A stretch of DNA of 9,122 nt from Pseudomonadota bacterium (lineage in GTDB: Bacteria > Pseudomonadota > Gammaproteobacteria > Burkholderiales > Burkholderiaceae_E), in the NCBI GenBank assembly GCA_023389175.1, contig JAEWEW010000182.1, positions 1 through 9,122 of the forward strand, given 5' to 3'. The notes beneath the pieces are model-generated. The model was not told the DNA's origin, did not search any database, and saw nothing but the letters and a program-made list of their open reading frames with translations. Made by a program: the position numbers and the translations under genes. Positions 1 to 5,748 of the stretch are shown in pieces. Position 1 is the first letter of the stretch. The number at the start of each line of letters is the position of its first letter.

Positions 1-384
1 GTCGTAGATCGGCCGCTGGCCGGTGGTGGGGCCCTGGTACTGCACGAAGAACATCGTTCCGCCGGTCTCGGTACTCAGGTCCTCCTCGAAATGCGCATCC
101 GGATGGAAGACCACGGTGCCCGGGCCGCAGGTGCGGTCGCCGATCCTGAAGGTGCCTTCCAGGATGTACCAGACCTGGGCGAAGTCATGCCGGTGGCGCG
201 GATGGAACGCGCCGGGCTCGTAGCGGACCAGGCCGGTGTTGGGTACGGTGGGTTCGTCCGCGGTCGGGTGGAACACCATCTTGCTGGTCTGTCCGGGGAA
301 GCGCAGGGTCTCCCAGTCCATGTCGGCGGGATCGCGATAGCGCGGGCCGTGGTCCTGGTTGCGGTTGCCGGCGGAGTGGGTCAT
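1..384 (-). CDS. Cupin-domain protein, C-terminus cut by window edge
   Basis: The reading frame is open from the ATG at 384 to the left edge, giving 128 residues with no stop. Residues about 50-115 form a single small cupin barrel. Motif 1 is HPRHRHDFAQ followed by WYILEG, with metal-ligand candidates H64 and H66. The usual third ligand Glu is Gln (Q70). Motif 2 is GPGTVVFHPDAH, with H98 as the remaining ligand candidate. The start is supported by GGAG at 395-392, seven bases before the ATG. There is no signal peptide, so it should be cytoplasmic. Cupins of this kind can be oxygenases, isomerases or sugar/ligand-binding proteins, and nothing here fixes the substrate. It is divergent from the thioesterase gene. 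The fold call is firm; the function is unknown. Confidence 0.85.
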   Translation of the reverse strand, partial: MTHSAGNRNQDHGPRYRDPADMDWETLRFPGQTSKMVFHPTADEPTVPNTGLVRYEPGAFHPRHRHDFAQVWYILEGTFRIGDRTCGPGTVVFHPDAHFEEDLSTETGGTMFFVQYQGPTTGQRPIYD

Positions 385-619
385 GTAGCGTCTCCAGCGA
401 TTCTTGTGTCGTTCTCGCGCCGTGGCGAGATGGGGGTGCCGATCGCGGCCTCGCGGTGGAGTCTGCGCCAGGAGGCGGAATCCGACAAGCCGATGGGGGT
501 CCCGCCGATGATGCGGTGGATAAACTGCGGGCAGACAGGCTCGAGGCCGGCGCGAGCAGCAAGGCCGCCCGGAAGCCAGCAATCCAACGAGCAACCATCC
601 ACGCGAGCCCGACTTATTC
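385..619. other. Divergent intergenic region, cupin / thioesterase
   Basis: This 235-bp gap lies between two divergent starts and should hold both promoters. I see no convincing -35/-10 pair. A near-identical 13-mer, GATGGGGGTGCCG at 429-441 and GATGGGGGTCCCG at 492-504, occurs twice in the same orientation and could be a binding-site pair. A minus-strand 73-codon frame (602-381) runs through the gap and ends in TGA overlapping the cupin ATG (ATGA). It has no recognisable domain and less biased third positions than its neighbours, so it is not called as a gene. Confidence 0.4.
392..395 (-). promoter_or_regulatory. Shine-Dalgarno of the cupin gene
   Basis: GGAG on the minus strand lies seven bases before the ATG at 384. 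It fixes the start of the edge-truncated cupin gene, whose frame would otherwise rest on domain homology alone. Confidence 0.6.
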
Positions 620-1045
620 ATGGAACCACACGGAACCGATCCCGCCTTCTTCCCCACAGACCTGATGCGAGCGATCGGGTTCGACGCCGTGCTGCGGACC
701 GATCCGGCAGGCATTGCGGTGGTGCGCTACGTGGCACGACCGGAGCATTCGCACTCCAACGGCCGAGTGGTCCAGGGCGGTTTCATCACGTCCTGGCTGG
801 ACCATTCGATGGCGGTCGCGGTGCGCATGCGCGAGGATGGCGCCGCGCTCGCATCGTTGGACATCAACGTGTCGTTCCTGGAGCGGGTGGCACCCGGGCC
901 GGTGGTGGTCGAGGCGCGCGTCGTGCGCTGGGGCGGTCGCGTGGCCTTTCTCCAGGCGGAGCTCCGGGAGCATGACGGCGAGGACGCGCCGCTCCTTGCG
1001 CGTGCGACCTCGACCGGGATGATCCTGCGCAAGGCTGCCCGCTAG
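620..1045 (+). CDS. PaaI-type hotdog-fold thioesterase
   Basis: The 141-residue protein has the length and pattern of a PaaI/4HBT single-hotdog acyl-CoA thioesterase. These enzymes hydrolyse acyl-CoA, often aromatic or medium-chain, as cytoplasmic tetramers. The signature region is at residues 43-66: HSHSNGRVVQGGF, then SWLDHSMAVAV. D61 sits at the catalytic Asp position of the hotdog helix, and N47 plus the GG at 53-54 are conserved. Many relatives read HGG where this one has QGG (Q52). Residues 75-137 give the expected strands (LDINVSFLERV, VVVEARVVRWGGRVAFLQAEL, ATSTGMI). No Shine-Dalgarno precedes the ATG at 620, and ATG 665 is a less likely alternative. It converges on the deformylase-like gene and overlaps it by four bases. 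The substrate is not determinable. Confidence 0.85.
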   Translation: MEPHGTDPAFFPTDLMRAIGFDAVLRTDPAGIAVVRYVARPEHSHSNGRVVQGGFITSWLDHSMAVAVRMREDGAALASLDINVSFLERVAPGPVVVEARVVRWGGRVAFLQAELREHDGEDAPLLARATSTGMILRKAAR

Positions 1046-1530
1046 CGCTTCGAGTATCGCCTCAGCAACCGGTCCCGCTTCAGGCGCGACAGCCGATCGA
1101 TCCAGAAGATACCGGCGAGCTGGTCGATCTCGTGCTGCTGGCAGACCGCGAGCAGGCCCTCCGCTTCCTCGGTGTGCCGCTCGCCCTGGAGATCCTGGTA
1201 CGCGACCTGGATCCGCGCCGGTCGCTCCAGCTTCTCGGTGAGGCCGGGCATCGAGACGCTGCCTTCCTCGTGGCGGGCTGTTTCCGCGGAGGCGGAGACG
1301 ATGTGCGGATTCACGTAGATGCGTGCGCGGCTCGTCTCGTCAAGCTTGATCACCATCAACTGCATCAGTTCCCCTACGTGGGGCGCGGTGATGCCGAGCG
1401 CCTGTGCGTCCCGCAAGGTATCGACGAGGTCGGCCGCAAGCGAGCGAAGCGCGTCGTCGAACGCGGTCACCGGGGCCGCGGCCTGGCGCAGTCGGGGGTC
1501 GGGGTAGGCGAGGATTGGACGGACGGGCAT
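1042..1530 (-). CDS. Peptide-deformylase-like protein with degenerate active site
   Basis: The 162-residue product aligns along its full length with the peptide deformylase fold, which removes formyl from N-terminal Met. All three signature motifs are present but altered. Motif 1 (GxGLAAxQ) is ALGITAPHVG, with His51 in place of Gln. Motif 2 (EGCLS) is EGSVSMPG, so the metal-ligand Cys is Ser91. Motif 3 (HExDH) is QQHEIDQLAG, keeping His133 and the catalytic Glu134 but replacing the second ligand His with Gln137. Two of three metal ligands are therefore changed. The N-terminus MPVRPILAYPDPRLR is typical of the family and supports the start at 1530. From memory, similar 'peptide deformylase-like' paralogues occur in alpha- and beta-proteobacteria. 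It probably does not replace the cell's main deformylase. It is divergent from the MazG-like gene. Confidence 0.88.
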   Translation of the reverse strand: MPVRPILAYPDPRLRQAAAPVTAFDDALRSLAADLVDTLRDAQALGITAPHVGELMQLMVIKLDETSRARIYVNPHIVSASAETARHEEGSVSMPGLTEKLERPARIQVAYQDLQGERHTEEAEGLLAVCQQHEIDQLAGIFWIDRLSRLKRDRLLRRYSKR

Positions 1531-1650
1531 GGCGGCGAGCGGTCGCGACGGTTCGACGAGGCAGCGGCACTGCGCAGCGACTGTATGATCGCCTCGTTCG
1601 ACTTCAGGACTTCAATAGACTACATCGGTTGTCGACGGAGTGCCGAGACC
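1531..1650. promoter_or_regulatory. Divergent promoter region, deformylase-like / MazG-like
   Basis: This 120-bp spacer must serve both starts. TATGAT at 1584-1589 and TAGACT at 1616-1621 are plus-strand -10 candidates, but neither has a good -35 at the right distance. The heptamer GACTTCA is repeated at 1600-1606 and 1608-1614, eight bases apart, and could be a small direct-repeat operator. GGAG at 1637-1640 is the probable Shine-Dalgarno of the MazG-like gene. Confidence 0.35.
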
Positions 1651-1965
1651 ATGCCCGACTCCCTCAGCGAGCTCGCCCGCGACCTGGACCGCTTCGCCGC
1701 CGAGCGCGATTGGCACAAGTACCACGCGCCCAAGAACCTTGCCAGCGCGCTGATCGTCGAGGCGGGCGAGCTGCTGGAGCATTTCCAGTGGATGACGGAG
1801 GCGGAGAGCCGAAACCTGTCGCCGGAGAAGCTCGCCGAGGTGCGGGGAGAGATGGCGGACGTGCTGCTGTACCTGGTCCAGCTGGGCAATGCCCTGGGGA
1901 TCGACGTGGTGGCCGCGGGACAGGAGAAGCTGGCGGTCAATGCGGGGCGGTTTCCGCCACCATAG
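1651..1965 (+). CDS. MazG-like nucleotide pyrophosphohydrolase
   Basis: The 104-residue, all-helical protein resembles the RS21-C6/dCTP-pyrophosphatase branch of the MazG superfamily. These enzymes hydrolyse (d)NTPs to (d)NMP and PPi and cleanse the nucleotide pool. W21, HKYHAPKNL (22-30) and the Mg-binding motif are clear: E37-A-G-E40 in EAGELLEHFQW, and E67-M-A-D70 in EMADVLLYLVQL. It is a single-domain form, unlike the roughly 260-residue tandem MazG of E. coli. The start is ATG 1651, with GGAG ten bases upstream. The open frame extends back to 1132, but that part is antisense to the deformylase-like gene and is noise. The C-terminus stops at NAGRFPPP, whereas relatives usually continue a few residues past this 'N-x-x-K/R-Y/F-P' point, so the tail is slightly short. 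It is cytoplasmic and monocistronic. Confidence 0.87.
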   Translation: MPDSLSELARDLDRFAAERDWHKYHAPKNLASALIVEAGELLEHFQWMTEAESRNLSPEKLAEVRGEMADVLLYLVQLGNALGIDVVAAGQEKLAVNAGRFPPP

Positions 1966-1987
1966 TCGTTCCTTGCCGGCGGGTCAG

Positions 1988-3001
1988 TCAGACTGCGTCG
2001 CGGCGAGCTGGCTGGCTGCCCTGGATGCGCCCCAGTGCCTCCCACGCCGCCCTGGCGCGCCGCGCCACCTCCGCGGTGAGCGGCCCGTCGTCCTGCACGA
2101 TCGCGACCTGGTCCCCGTGGCGCATCACGTCCATCGCGAGCTCGGTGGGATCGGCGTAGGCGATCTCCAGCCGATAGCTGCCGTCGGAAAGGAACTCGCC
2201 CCGCTGCTCCGGATGCCAGATCTCGTGCGCGACCCAGCGCGCGGAGGTTGGCGAGAACCTGAGCGCCGCATGCCAGGTCGCCGCGCCGCCATAAGCGCCA
2301 TATCCGGCATCCATCGCGGCCTCGACATCGGCGATCGGCACCTCTCGTGCCGGCTGGTCGAGCACTCGTGCATCGCGGATCGCGTCGAGCGAGAAACGAC
2401 GCAAGCTCTGCCTGGCATGGCACCAGGCATCGAGGTACCAGGTACCGCGATAGTGAATCAGCCGTTGCGGCGAAACCTGGCGGCTGCTGATCACACCCCG
2501 CCCACGGGTCAGGTACCGCAACCGCACCCGGCGGCGGCGCAGCAGCGCATCGCCAAGGAGCTCGAAGTAGCGCGATGGCACGGGACGCCTCGCCGCATTC
2601 ACGATCTGCACGCGTTCCAGCAGCGCATCGGCCTCCTGTCCGTCGGCACCCAGCAGTTGCCTGATCCGGTCCTGCAGCGGTTTCAGGTGGCGGGCGAGCA
2701 CGCCGTTGCCATCGAGGGAATCCAGGAGCTGGTGGGAAGCGAGCAGCGAGTAGAGCTCTGGTTCGCTGAACCAGAGCCCGGGCAGCTCGTAGCGCGGACC
2801 GGGGCCGGCCGTGCCGAAGCGGTAGGCATTCAGCTCGCGGTCGTACTCGATCGGCGCGCAGAGCCGGTCGCGCAGATAGGCGAGATCTCGCTTCAGCGTC
2901 GCCGGCGAGACTTCGAGCTCATCGAGGAGCGCCTTGAATCCGATGTGGCGGCGGCTGCGGATGAGGCTTTCGATCCGGTAGATGCGGTCGGTTCTTGCCA
3001 T
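1988..3001 (-). CDS. YafY-type HTH-WYL transcriptional regulator
   Basis: The 337-residue protein has the architecture HTH-WYL-WCX. A DeoR/HTH_11-like winged helix covers residues 3-50 (DRIYRIESLI, then VSPATLKRDLAYLRDRL as recognition helix). A WYL domain covers about 142-215 and carries the literal W188-Y189-L190 in RGTWYLDAWCH, followed by RRFSLDAI. A WCX-like C-terminal region covers about 243-325. WYL domains bind nucleic-acid or small-molecule ligands and control DNA binding, usually as dimers. I place the start at ATG 3001 because MARTDRIYRI matches the usual family N-terminus. An in-frame start at 3070 would add 23 unconserved residues and lie above the best promoter candidate. It is divergent from the vWA gene and converges on the MazG-like gene with a 22-bp gap. 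The target is unknown; the vWA gene and its own promoter are the natural candidates. Confidence 0.9.
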   Translation of the reverse strand: MARTDRIYRIESLIRSRRHIGFKALLDELEVSPATLKRDLAYLRDRLCAPIEYDRELNAYRFGTAGPGPRYELPGLWFSEPELYSLLASHQLLDSLDGNGVLARHLKPLQDRIRQLLGADGQEADALLERVQIVNAARRPVPSRYFELLGDALLRRRRVRLRYLTRGRGVISSRQVSPQRLIHYRGTWYLDAWCHARQSLRRFSLDAIRDARVLDQPAREVPIADVEAAMDAGYGAYGGAATWHAALRFSPTSARWVAHEIWHPEQRGEFLSDGSYRLEIAYADPTELAMDVMRHGDQVAIVQDDGPLTAEVARRARAAWEALGRIQGSQPARRDAV

Positions 3002-3039
3002 GGCGGAATCGGGTCGCTCACCAGTTGAGCCAGTAATCC

Positions 3040-3066
3040 GGTATAGCGCGCGACCCCGGACGTCAG
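3040..3066 (-). promoter_or_regulatory. Candidate promoter of the WYL regulator gene
   Basis: On the minus strand, TATACC (3045-3040) lies 15 bases after CTGACG (3066-3061). Both match sigma-70 elements only partly, and the spacer is short. Transcription would begin near 3033, giving about 30 bases of leader before ATG 3001. The rest of the 198-bp gap (3002-3199) shows no other feature I can support apart from the vWA ribosome-binding site. Confidence 0.3.
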
Positions 3067-3187
3067 CCACCGCGCAGGGGGTGATCGAGCCGCAGCGGCC
3101 GCCGACCGGTCGCTCGGCTGGCTCACCTCCTGAGCCTCGCGACTGCCACGATGGGCGTCATCGATGCGTTCCCGCATCCGCTGTCCC

Positions 3188-3195
3188 GGAGAAAG
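3188..3195 (+). promoter_or_regulatory. Shine-Dalgarno deciding the vWA start
   Basis: GGAGAAAG, with its GGAG core eight bases before ATG 3200, favours that codon over the upstream in-frame start at 3164. The 3164 start would place this site inside the coding region and add twelve residues with no conserved character. Confidence 0.65.
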
Positions 3196-3199
3196 TGCC

Positions 3200-4534
3200 A
3201 TGACGAACACGAACGCGACCGCCCGGCCCGACCTTGAACTTGTCCTGACCCCGCTTTACGCCGGCGTTGCCGCAGGCGCTTCGAGCACCGTGGACGTGCT
3301 GGTGCGCCTGCAGGCGCCTGACGCACCGGCCGCGAAGCCGGGGGCGAGGCCACCGCAAGCGGTGACGCTGGTCATCGACCGTTCCGGATCGATGAGCGGC
3401 CACCCGCTCGCCGAGGCATTGCGCTGCGCCCACTTCGTGGTGGAGCGGATGAGGCCGGTGGACTCGATCGGCCTGGTCAGCTTCGACGACAAGGTGCGCC
3501 GTCTCTGGCCGCCGGTGCCTCTCGGCGACGGCCGGGCGGTCCATGCGGCAATCGACACGATCCGCTCGGGTGGCAGCACCAACCTTCACGGCGGCTGGCA
3601 GGACGGTGCCGAGTCACTGGCTTCGGTCTCCGGTGAAGGCGTGCGTCGGGTCATCCTGCTGTCGGACGGCCAGGCCAACGTCGGCCTCACCGACACGTCG
3701 ACCATCACCGCACAATGCGCGGAGCGGGCGGCACGCGGCATCACCACCAGCACGTATGGCCTGGGCAACGGCTTCAACGAGGAGCTGATGATCGCCATGG
3801 CGCGTGCGGGCGGCGGCAATCACTACTACGGTGACTCGGCCGAGGACCTCATGGAGCCGTTCCAGCAGGAGCTCGAGCTGCTCGGCAACCTCTGCCTGCG
3901 CGAGGTCGTGATTCGCGTCCAGCCGGAGCCCGGCGTCGCGGTGCGGATGGTGAGCGAGTTGCGCCCGGTGGGCGGCGGTTGGGCGCTTCCGGATCTCGCG
4001 TGGGGCTCCGAGGCATGGGCGGTGATGCAGCTCACCGTACCGGAGGCGATGGCTCGCGAACCGAAAAGCGTCATACGGCTGGCAAGCGTGTCGATCTCGG
4101 GTCGCGAACTGGAGGCTGTGACGACCACCGTCGTCTCCGGCGAACTGAAGCTTCGGCGCCTGGCGCCCGAGGCCTTCGCCGCCTTGCCGGCTGACGAGTT
4201 GGTCGCGCGTCGGATCGCCGAGCTGACGGCTGCCGCGTGGCTGCTCCGCATGCGCGCCGCGGCTGCCGCAGGCGACTGGGCCACGGTCGATCGCATCCTC
4301 GCCGAAGCGATGCGCGAGTTCGGCGCCAATCCCTGGCTGGGCGCGATGCTGCAGACGATGCAGGGAATCGCGGCTTCCCGGGAACAGGCGCGCATCCTCA
4401 AGGAAGCACTCTACTCGAGCCGGCGGCTGAACGACCGGCTGGCTGCCAAGTCGGAATCGATGGCGCCGGACGCCTTGGCTTCCGAAGCGACGCCGGCTTT
4501 CCTCCGGCGAAAGCGGGCGCAAGGCAAGCGATGA
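3200..4534 (+). CDS. von Willebrand factor A domain protein with intact MIDAS
   Basis: The 444-residue protein has a vWA domain at about residues 52-225 and a short N-terminal strand region before it. The metal-ion-dependent adhesion site is complete: D60-R-S62-G-S64 (VIDRSGSM), T127 (GGSTNLH) and D156 (LLSDGQANVG). Metal-dependent binding of a protein partner is therefore expected. A beta-rich segment follows at about 230-325 (LREVVIRVQPEPGV, VMQLTVPEAM). The C-terminus is helical, Ala/Arg-rich and basic (about 330-444). There is no signal peptide, lipobox or membrane segment, so it is probably cytoplasmic, unlike the YfbK-type lipoproteins that share the fold. It stands alone, with no MoxR-type AAA+ ATPase, kinase or phosphatase partner in the window. 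It is divergent from the WYL regulator and converges on the LysR gene with a 22-bp gap. The fold is sure; the role is unknown. Confidence 0.88.
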   Translation: MTNTNATARPDLELVLTPLYAGVAAGASSTVDVLVRLQAPDAPAAKPGARPPQAVTLVIDRSGSMSGHPLAEALRCAHFVVERMRPVDSIGLVSFDDKVRRLWPPVPLGDGRAVHAAIDTIRSGGSTNLHGGWQDGAESLASVSGEGVRRVILLSDGQANVGLTDTSTITAQCAERAARGITTSTYGLGNGFNEELMIAMARAGGGNHYYGDSAEDLMEPFQQELELLGNLCLREVVIRVQPEPGVAVRMVSELRPVGGGWALPDLAWGSEAWAVMQLTVPEAMAREPKSVIRLASVSISGRELEAVTTTVVSGELKLRRLAPEAFAALPADELVARRIAELTAAAWLLRMRAAAAAGDWATVDRILAEAMREFGANPWLGAMLQTMQGIAASREQARILKEALYSSRRLNDRLAAKSESMAPDALASEATPAFLRRKRAQGKR

Positions 4535-4556
4535 CAATGTCGAGTTCGTTCCGGTC

Positions 4557-5579
4557 TCATCGGGCACCGTGACTGCGGCCCGGGATAGCGCCTCCCGCCT
4601 CCGAGAACCCGTCCGTGGAACCGTTGACCCCGAGCGTCCGCCCGCCCGAGCGGCTGCGCAGCAGCCTCACGAACCGCACCATGGCCGCCGACGGCTTGCG
4701 TCCCTCCCGGGTGATCAGGCCGATCGGCGGCACCCGCAGCACGGTGTTCAGCGACAGGCTGCACAGCATCCCCAGGCGCCCGTAGTGCGCGGCGACCGAG
4801 CTCGGCATGATCGCCACCATGTCGGAGGCTTCGAGGAGGCTGGTGGTGACGATGGTCGATACCGTCTCCGTGATGTTGAGCGCCCGGGTCACGCCGGCGT
4901 CGCGCAGCAGCGAATCGAACAGCGTGCGCTGCGGCGATCCGGCCGGCTGGAGGATCAGCGGAAAGGCGATCAGGTCCTCCAGGGTGATTCGCGAGCGCAG
5001 GGTCAGCGGATGGGCCGCGCGGACCACCACCACCTGCTGCTCGTCCAGAAGCGGGACGATCCGGAATTCGTCCGAGAGCGCCTGGTTCTGTAGCCGGCCC
5101 AGCACCAGGTCGAACTCGCCGTCGGCAAGCTGCTCGATGACGCGGTCGCTGGTGCTCACGGCAATGCTGAGCGCCACCCGGGGATGACGCTCCTTGTATT
5201 CGCGCACCACGTCGGCGAGCAGGCCCGGGACGGCGCCGGCCACGCAGCCGAGGCGCAGGGTGCCGCGCAGGCCCGAGCCGATGGCGGCCATCTCGTCACG
5301 GGTGGCAGTGAAGTCGGCGAGCACGCTCCTGGCATACCGCACCAGCGCCTCGCCTGACGGCGTCGGCGTCATGCCGCGGGGCAGCCGCTCGAAGAGCCGC
5401 ACGCCCAGGGTGTCCTCCATCTGGAGCAGCAGCTTGCTCGCAGCCGGCTGGCTGATGTTGAGCGCGCCCGCGGCGCGGCCGAGGTTGCGCTCGACATCCA
5501 GGAGTGCCGCCAGCGCGAGCTGCCGGGTCCGCAATCGCAGCAGGAGCGAAAGGTCGGTGGGGCCGGGCGATGCTGGCAT
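4557..5579 (-). CDS. LysR-family regulator, GbpR-like
   Basis: The 340-residue protein has an N-terminal LysR winged helix at about residues 16-75. Its signature is GRAAGALNISQPAASKLL, then LGVRLFERLPRGMTPTPSGEALV. A linker helix and a periplasmic-binding-like effector domain follow (about 105-310; LRGTLRLGCVAGAVPGLL, FDLVLGRL). The RLRTRQLALAALLDVERN start resembles the GbpR/galactose-binding-protein-regulator group, which often controls sugar or carboxylate uptake. About 30 C-terminal residues past the effector domain are low-complexity and unlikely to matter. It is divergent from the solute-receptor gene, the classic layout for a LysR regulator acting on its neighbour. No Shine-Dalgarno precedes ATG 5579, but TATACT lies seven bases upstream, so the message may be leaderless. 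Confidence 0.93.
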   Translation of the reverse strand: MPASPGPTDLSLLLRLRTRQLALAALLDVERNLGRAAGALNISQPAASKLLLQMEDTLGVRLFERLPRGMTPTPSGEALVRYARSVLADFTATRDEMAAIGSGLRGTLRLGCVAGAVPGLLADVVREYKERHPRVALSIAVSTSDRVIEQLADGEFDLVLGRLQNQALSDEFRIVPLLDEQQVVVVRAAHPLTLRSRITLEDLIAFPLILQPAGSPQRTLFDSLLRDAGVTRALNITETVSTIVTTSLLEASDMVAIMPSSVAAHYGRLGMLCSLSLNTVLRVPPIGLITREGRKPSAAMVRFVRLLRSRSGGRTLGVNGSTDGFSEAGGAIPGRSHGAR

Positions 5580-5586
5580 AAGCGGA

Positions 5587-5592
5587 AGTATA
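5587..5592 (-). promoter_or_regulatory. Candidate -10 element of the LysR gene
   Basis: TATACT on the minus strand (5592-5587) matches five of six bases of the sigma-70 -10 consensus and ends seven bases before ATG 5579. That distance puts the transcription start at or beside the A of the ATG. No good -35 is visible 16-18 bases upstream, as is common for regulated promoters. Confidence 0.35.
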
Positions 5593-5610
5593 TGGATGAA
5601 TGCCGAATTG

Positions 5611-5622
5611 CCATTGGAATGG
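5611..5622. promoter_or_regulatory. Inverted repeat CCATT-GG-AATGG, candidate operator
   Basis: Five-base arms are perfectly complementary around a two-base centre, about 19 bases upstream of the LysR -10 candidate. It lies where an autoregulating LysR protein commonly binds, but it is short and does not fit the T-N11-A pattern cleanly. Confidence 0.3.
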
Positions 5623-5644
5623 AATCCGTCGCCGGTCTACGCTT

Positions 5645-5656
5645 CGCGTGAACGCG
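5645..5656. promoter_or_regulatory. Inverted repeat CGCGT-GA-ACGCG, candidate operator
   Basis: This is a second perfect five-base dyad with a two-base centre, 34 bp centre to centre from the first dyad. A GC-rich palindrome of this size can arise by chance, so the pairing with the first dyad is the main reason to list it. Confidence 0.25.
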
Positions 5657-5748
5657 TCCTCCGGCTGCGCTGGCTCGGGAATGCCTGATTTCCGCCCGGG
5701 GGCGCCGCGCCACTGCTGCCGCCGCACCTATCCAACGAGGAGACGAGA

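Larger units (their letters stand above)
5580..5748. promoter_or_regulatory. Divergent control region, LysR / solute receptor
   Basis: This 169-bp gap should hold both promoters and the LysR operator. It has two short perfect inverted repeats (listed separately), a minus-strand -10 candidate next to the LysR start, and a strong Shine-Dalgarno GAGGAGA at 5737-5743, five bases before the receptor ATG 5749. TTGCCA at 5608-5613 could be a plus-strand -35, but I find no matching -10. The left third is less GC-rich than the flanking genes, as expected for a promoter. Confidence 0.5.

Noticed and set aside
515..523. GGTGGATAA, one base from a reverse-strand DnaA box
   Set aside because: It is single and isolated, with no AT-rich region, no further boxes, and no dnaA or parAB gene nearby; chance is likely.
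91..975. A 294-codon plus-strand frame crossing the cupin gene, the gap and the thioesterase gene
   Set aside because: It runs antisense to one real gene and out of frame with another, and the product is low-complexity.
1132..1650. N-terminal extension of the MazG-like frame back to 1132
   Set aside because: This part is antisense to the deformylase-like gene and unlike MazG; ATG 1651 with GGAG upstream fits the family length.
2439..2451. Two GGTACC palindromes one base apart
   Set aside because: They fall in the codons of the RGTWYL segment of the WYL domain and are explained by the conserved protein sequence.
1889..3028. A 379-codon plus-strand open frame opposite the WYL gene
   Set aside because: It is an antisense shadow in GC-rich DNA; its product lacks any domain, while the minus strand encodes a clear HTH-WYL protein.
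3614..4567. A 317-codon minus-strand open frame opposite the vWA gene
   Set aside because: Antisense shadow: a His/Arg-rich product with no domain, over a vWA protein with an intact MIDAS.
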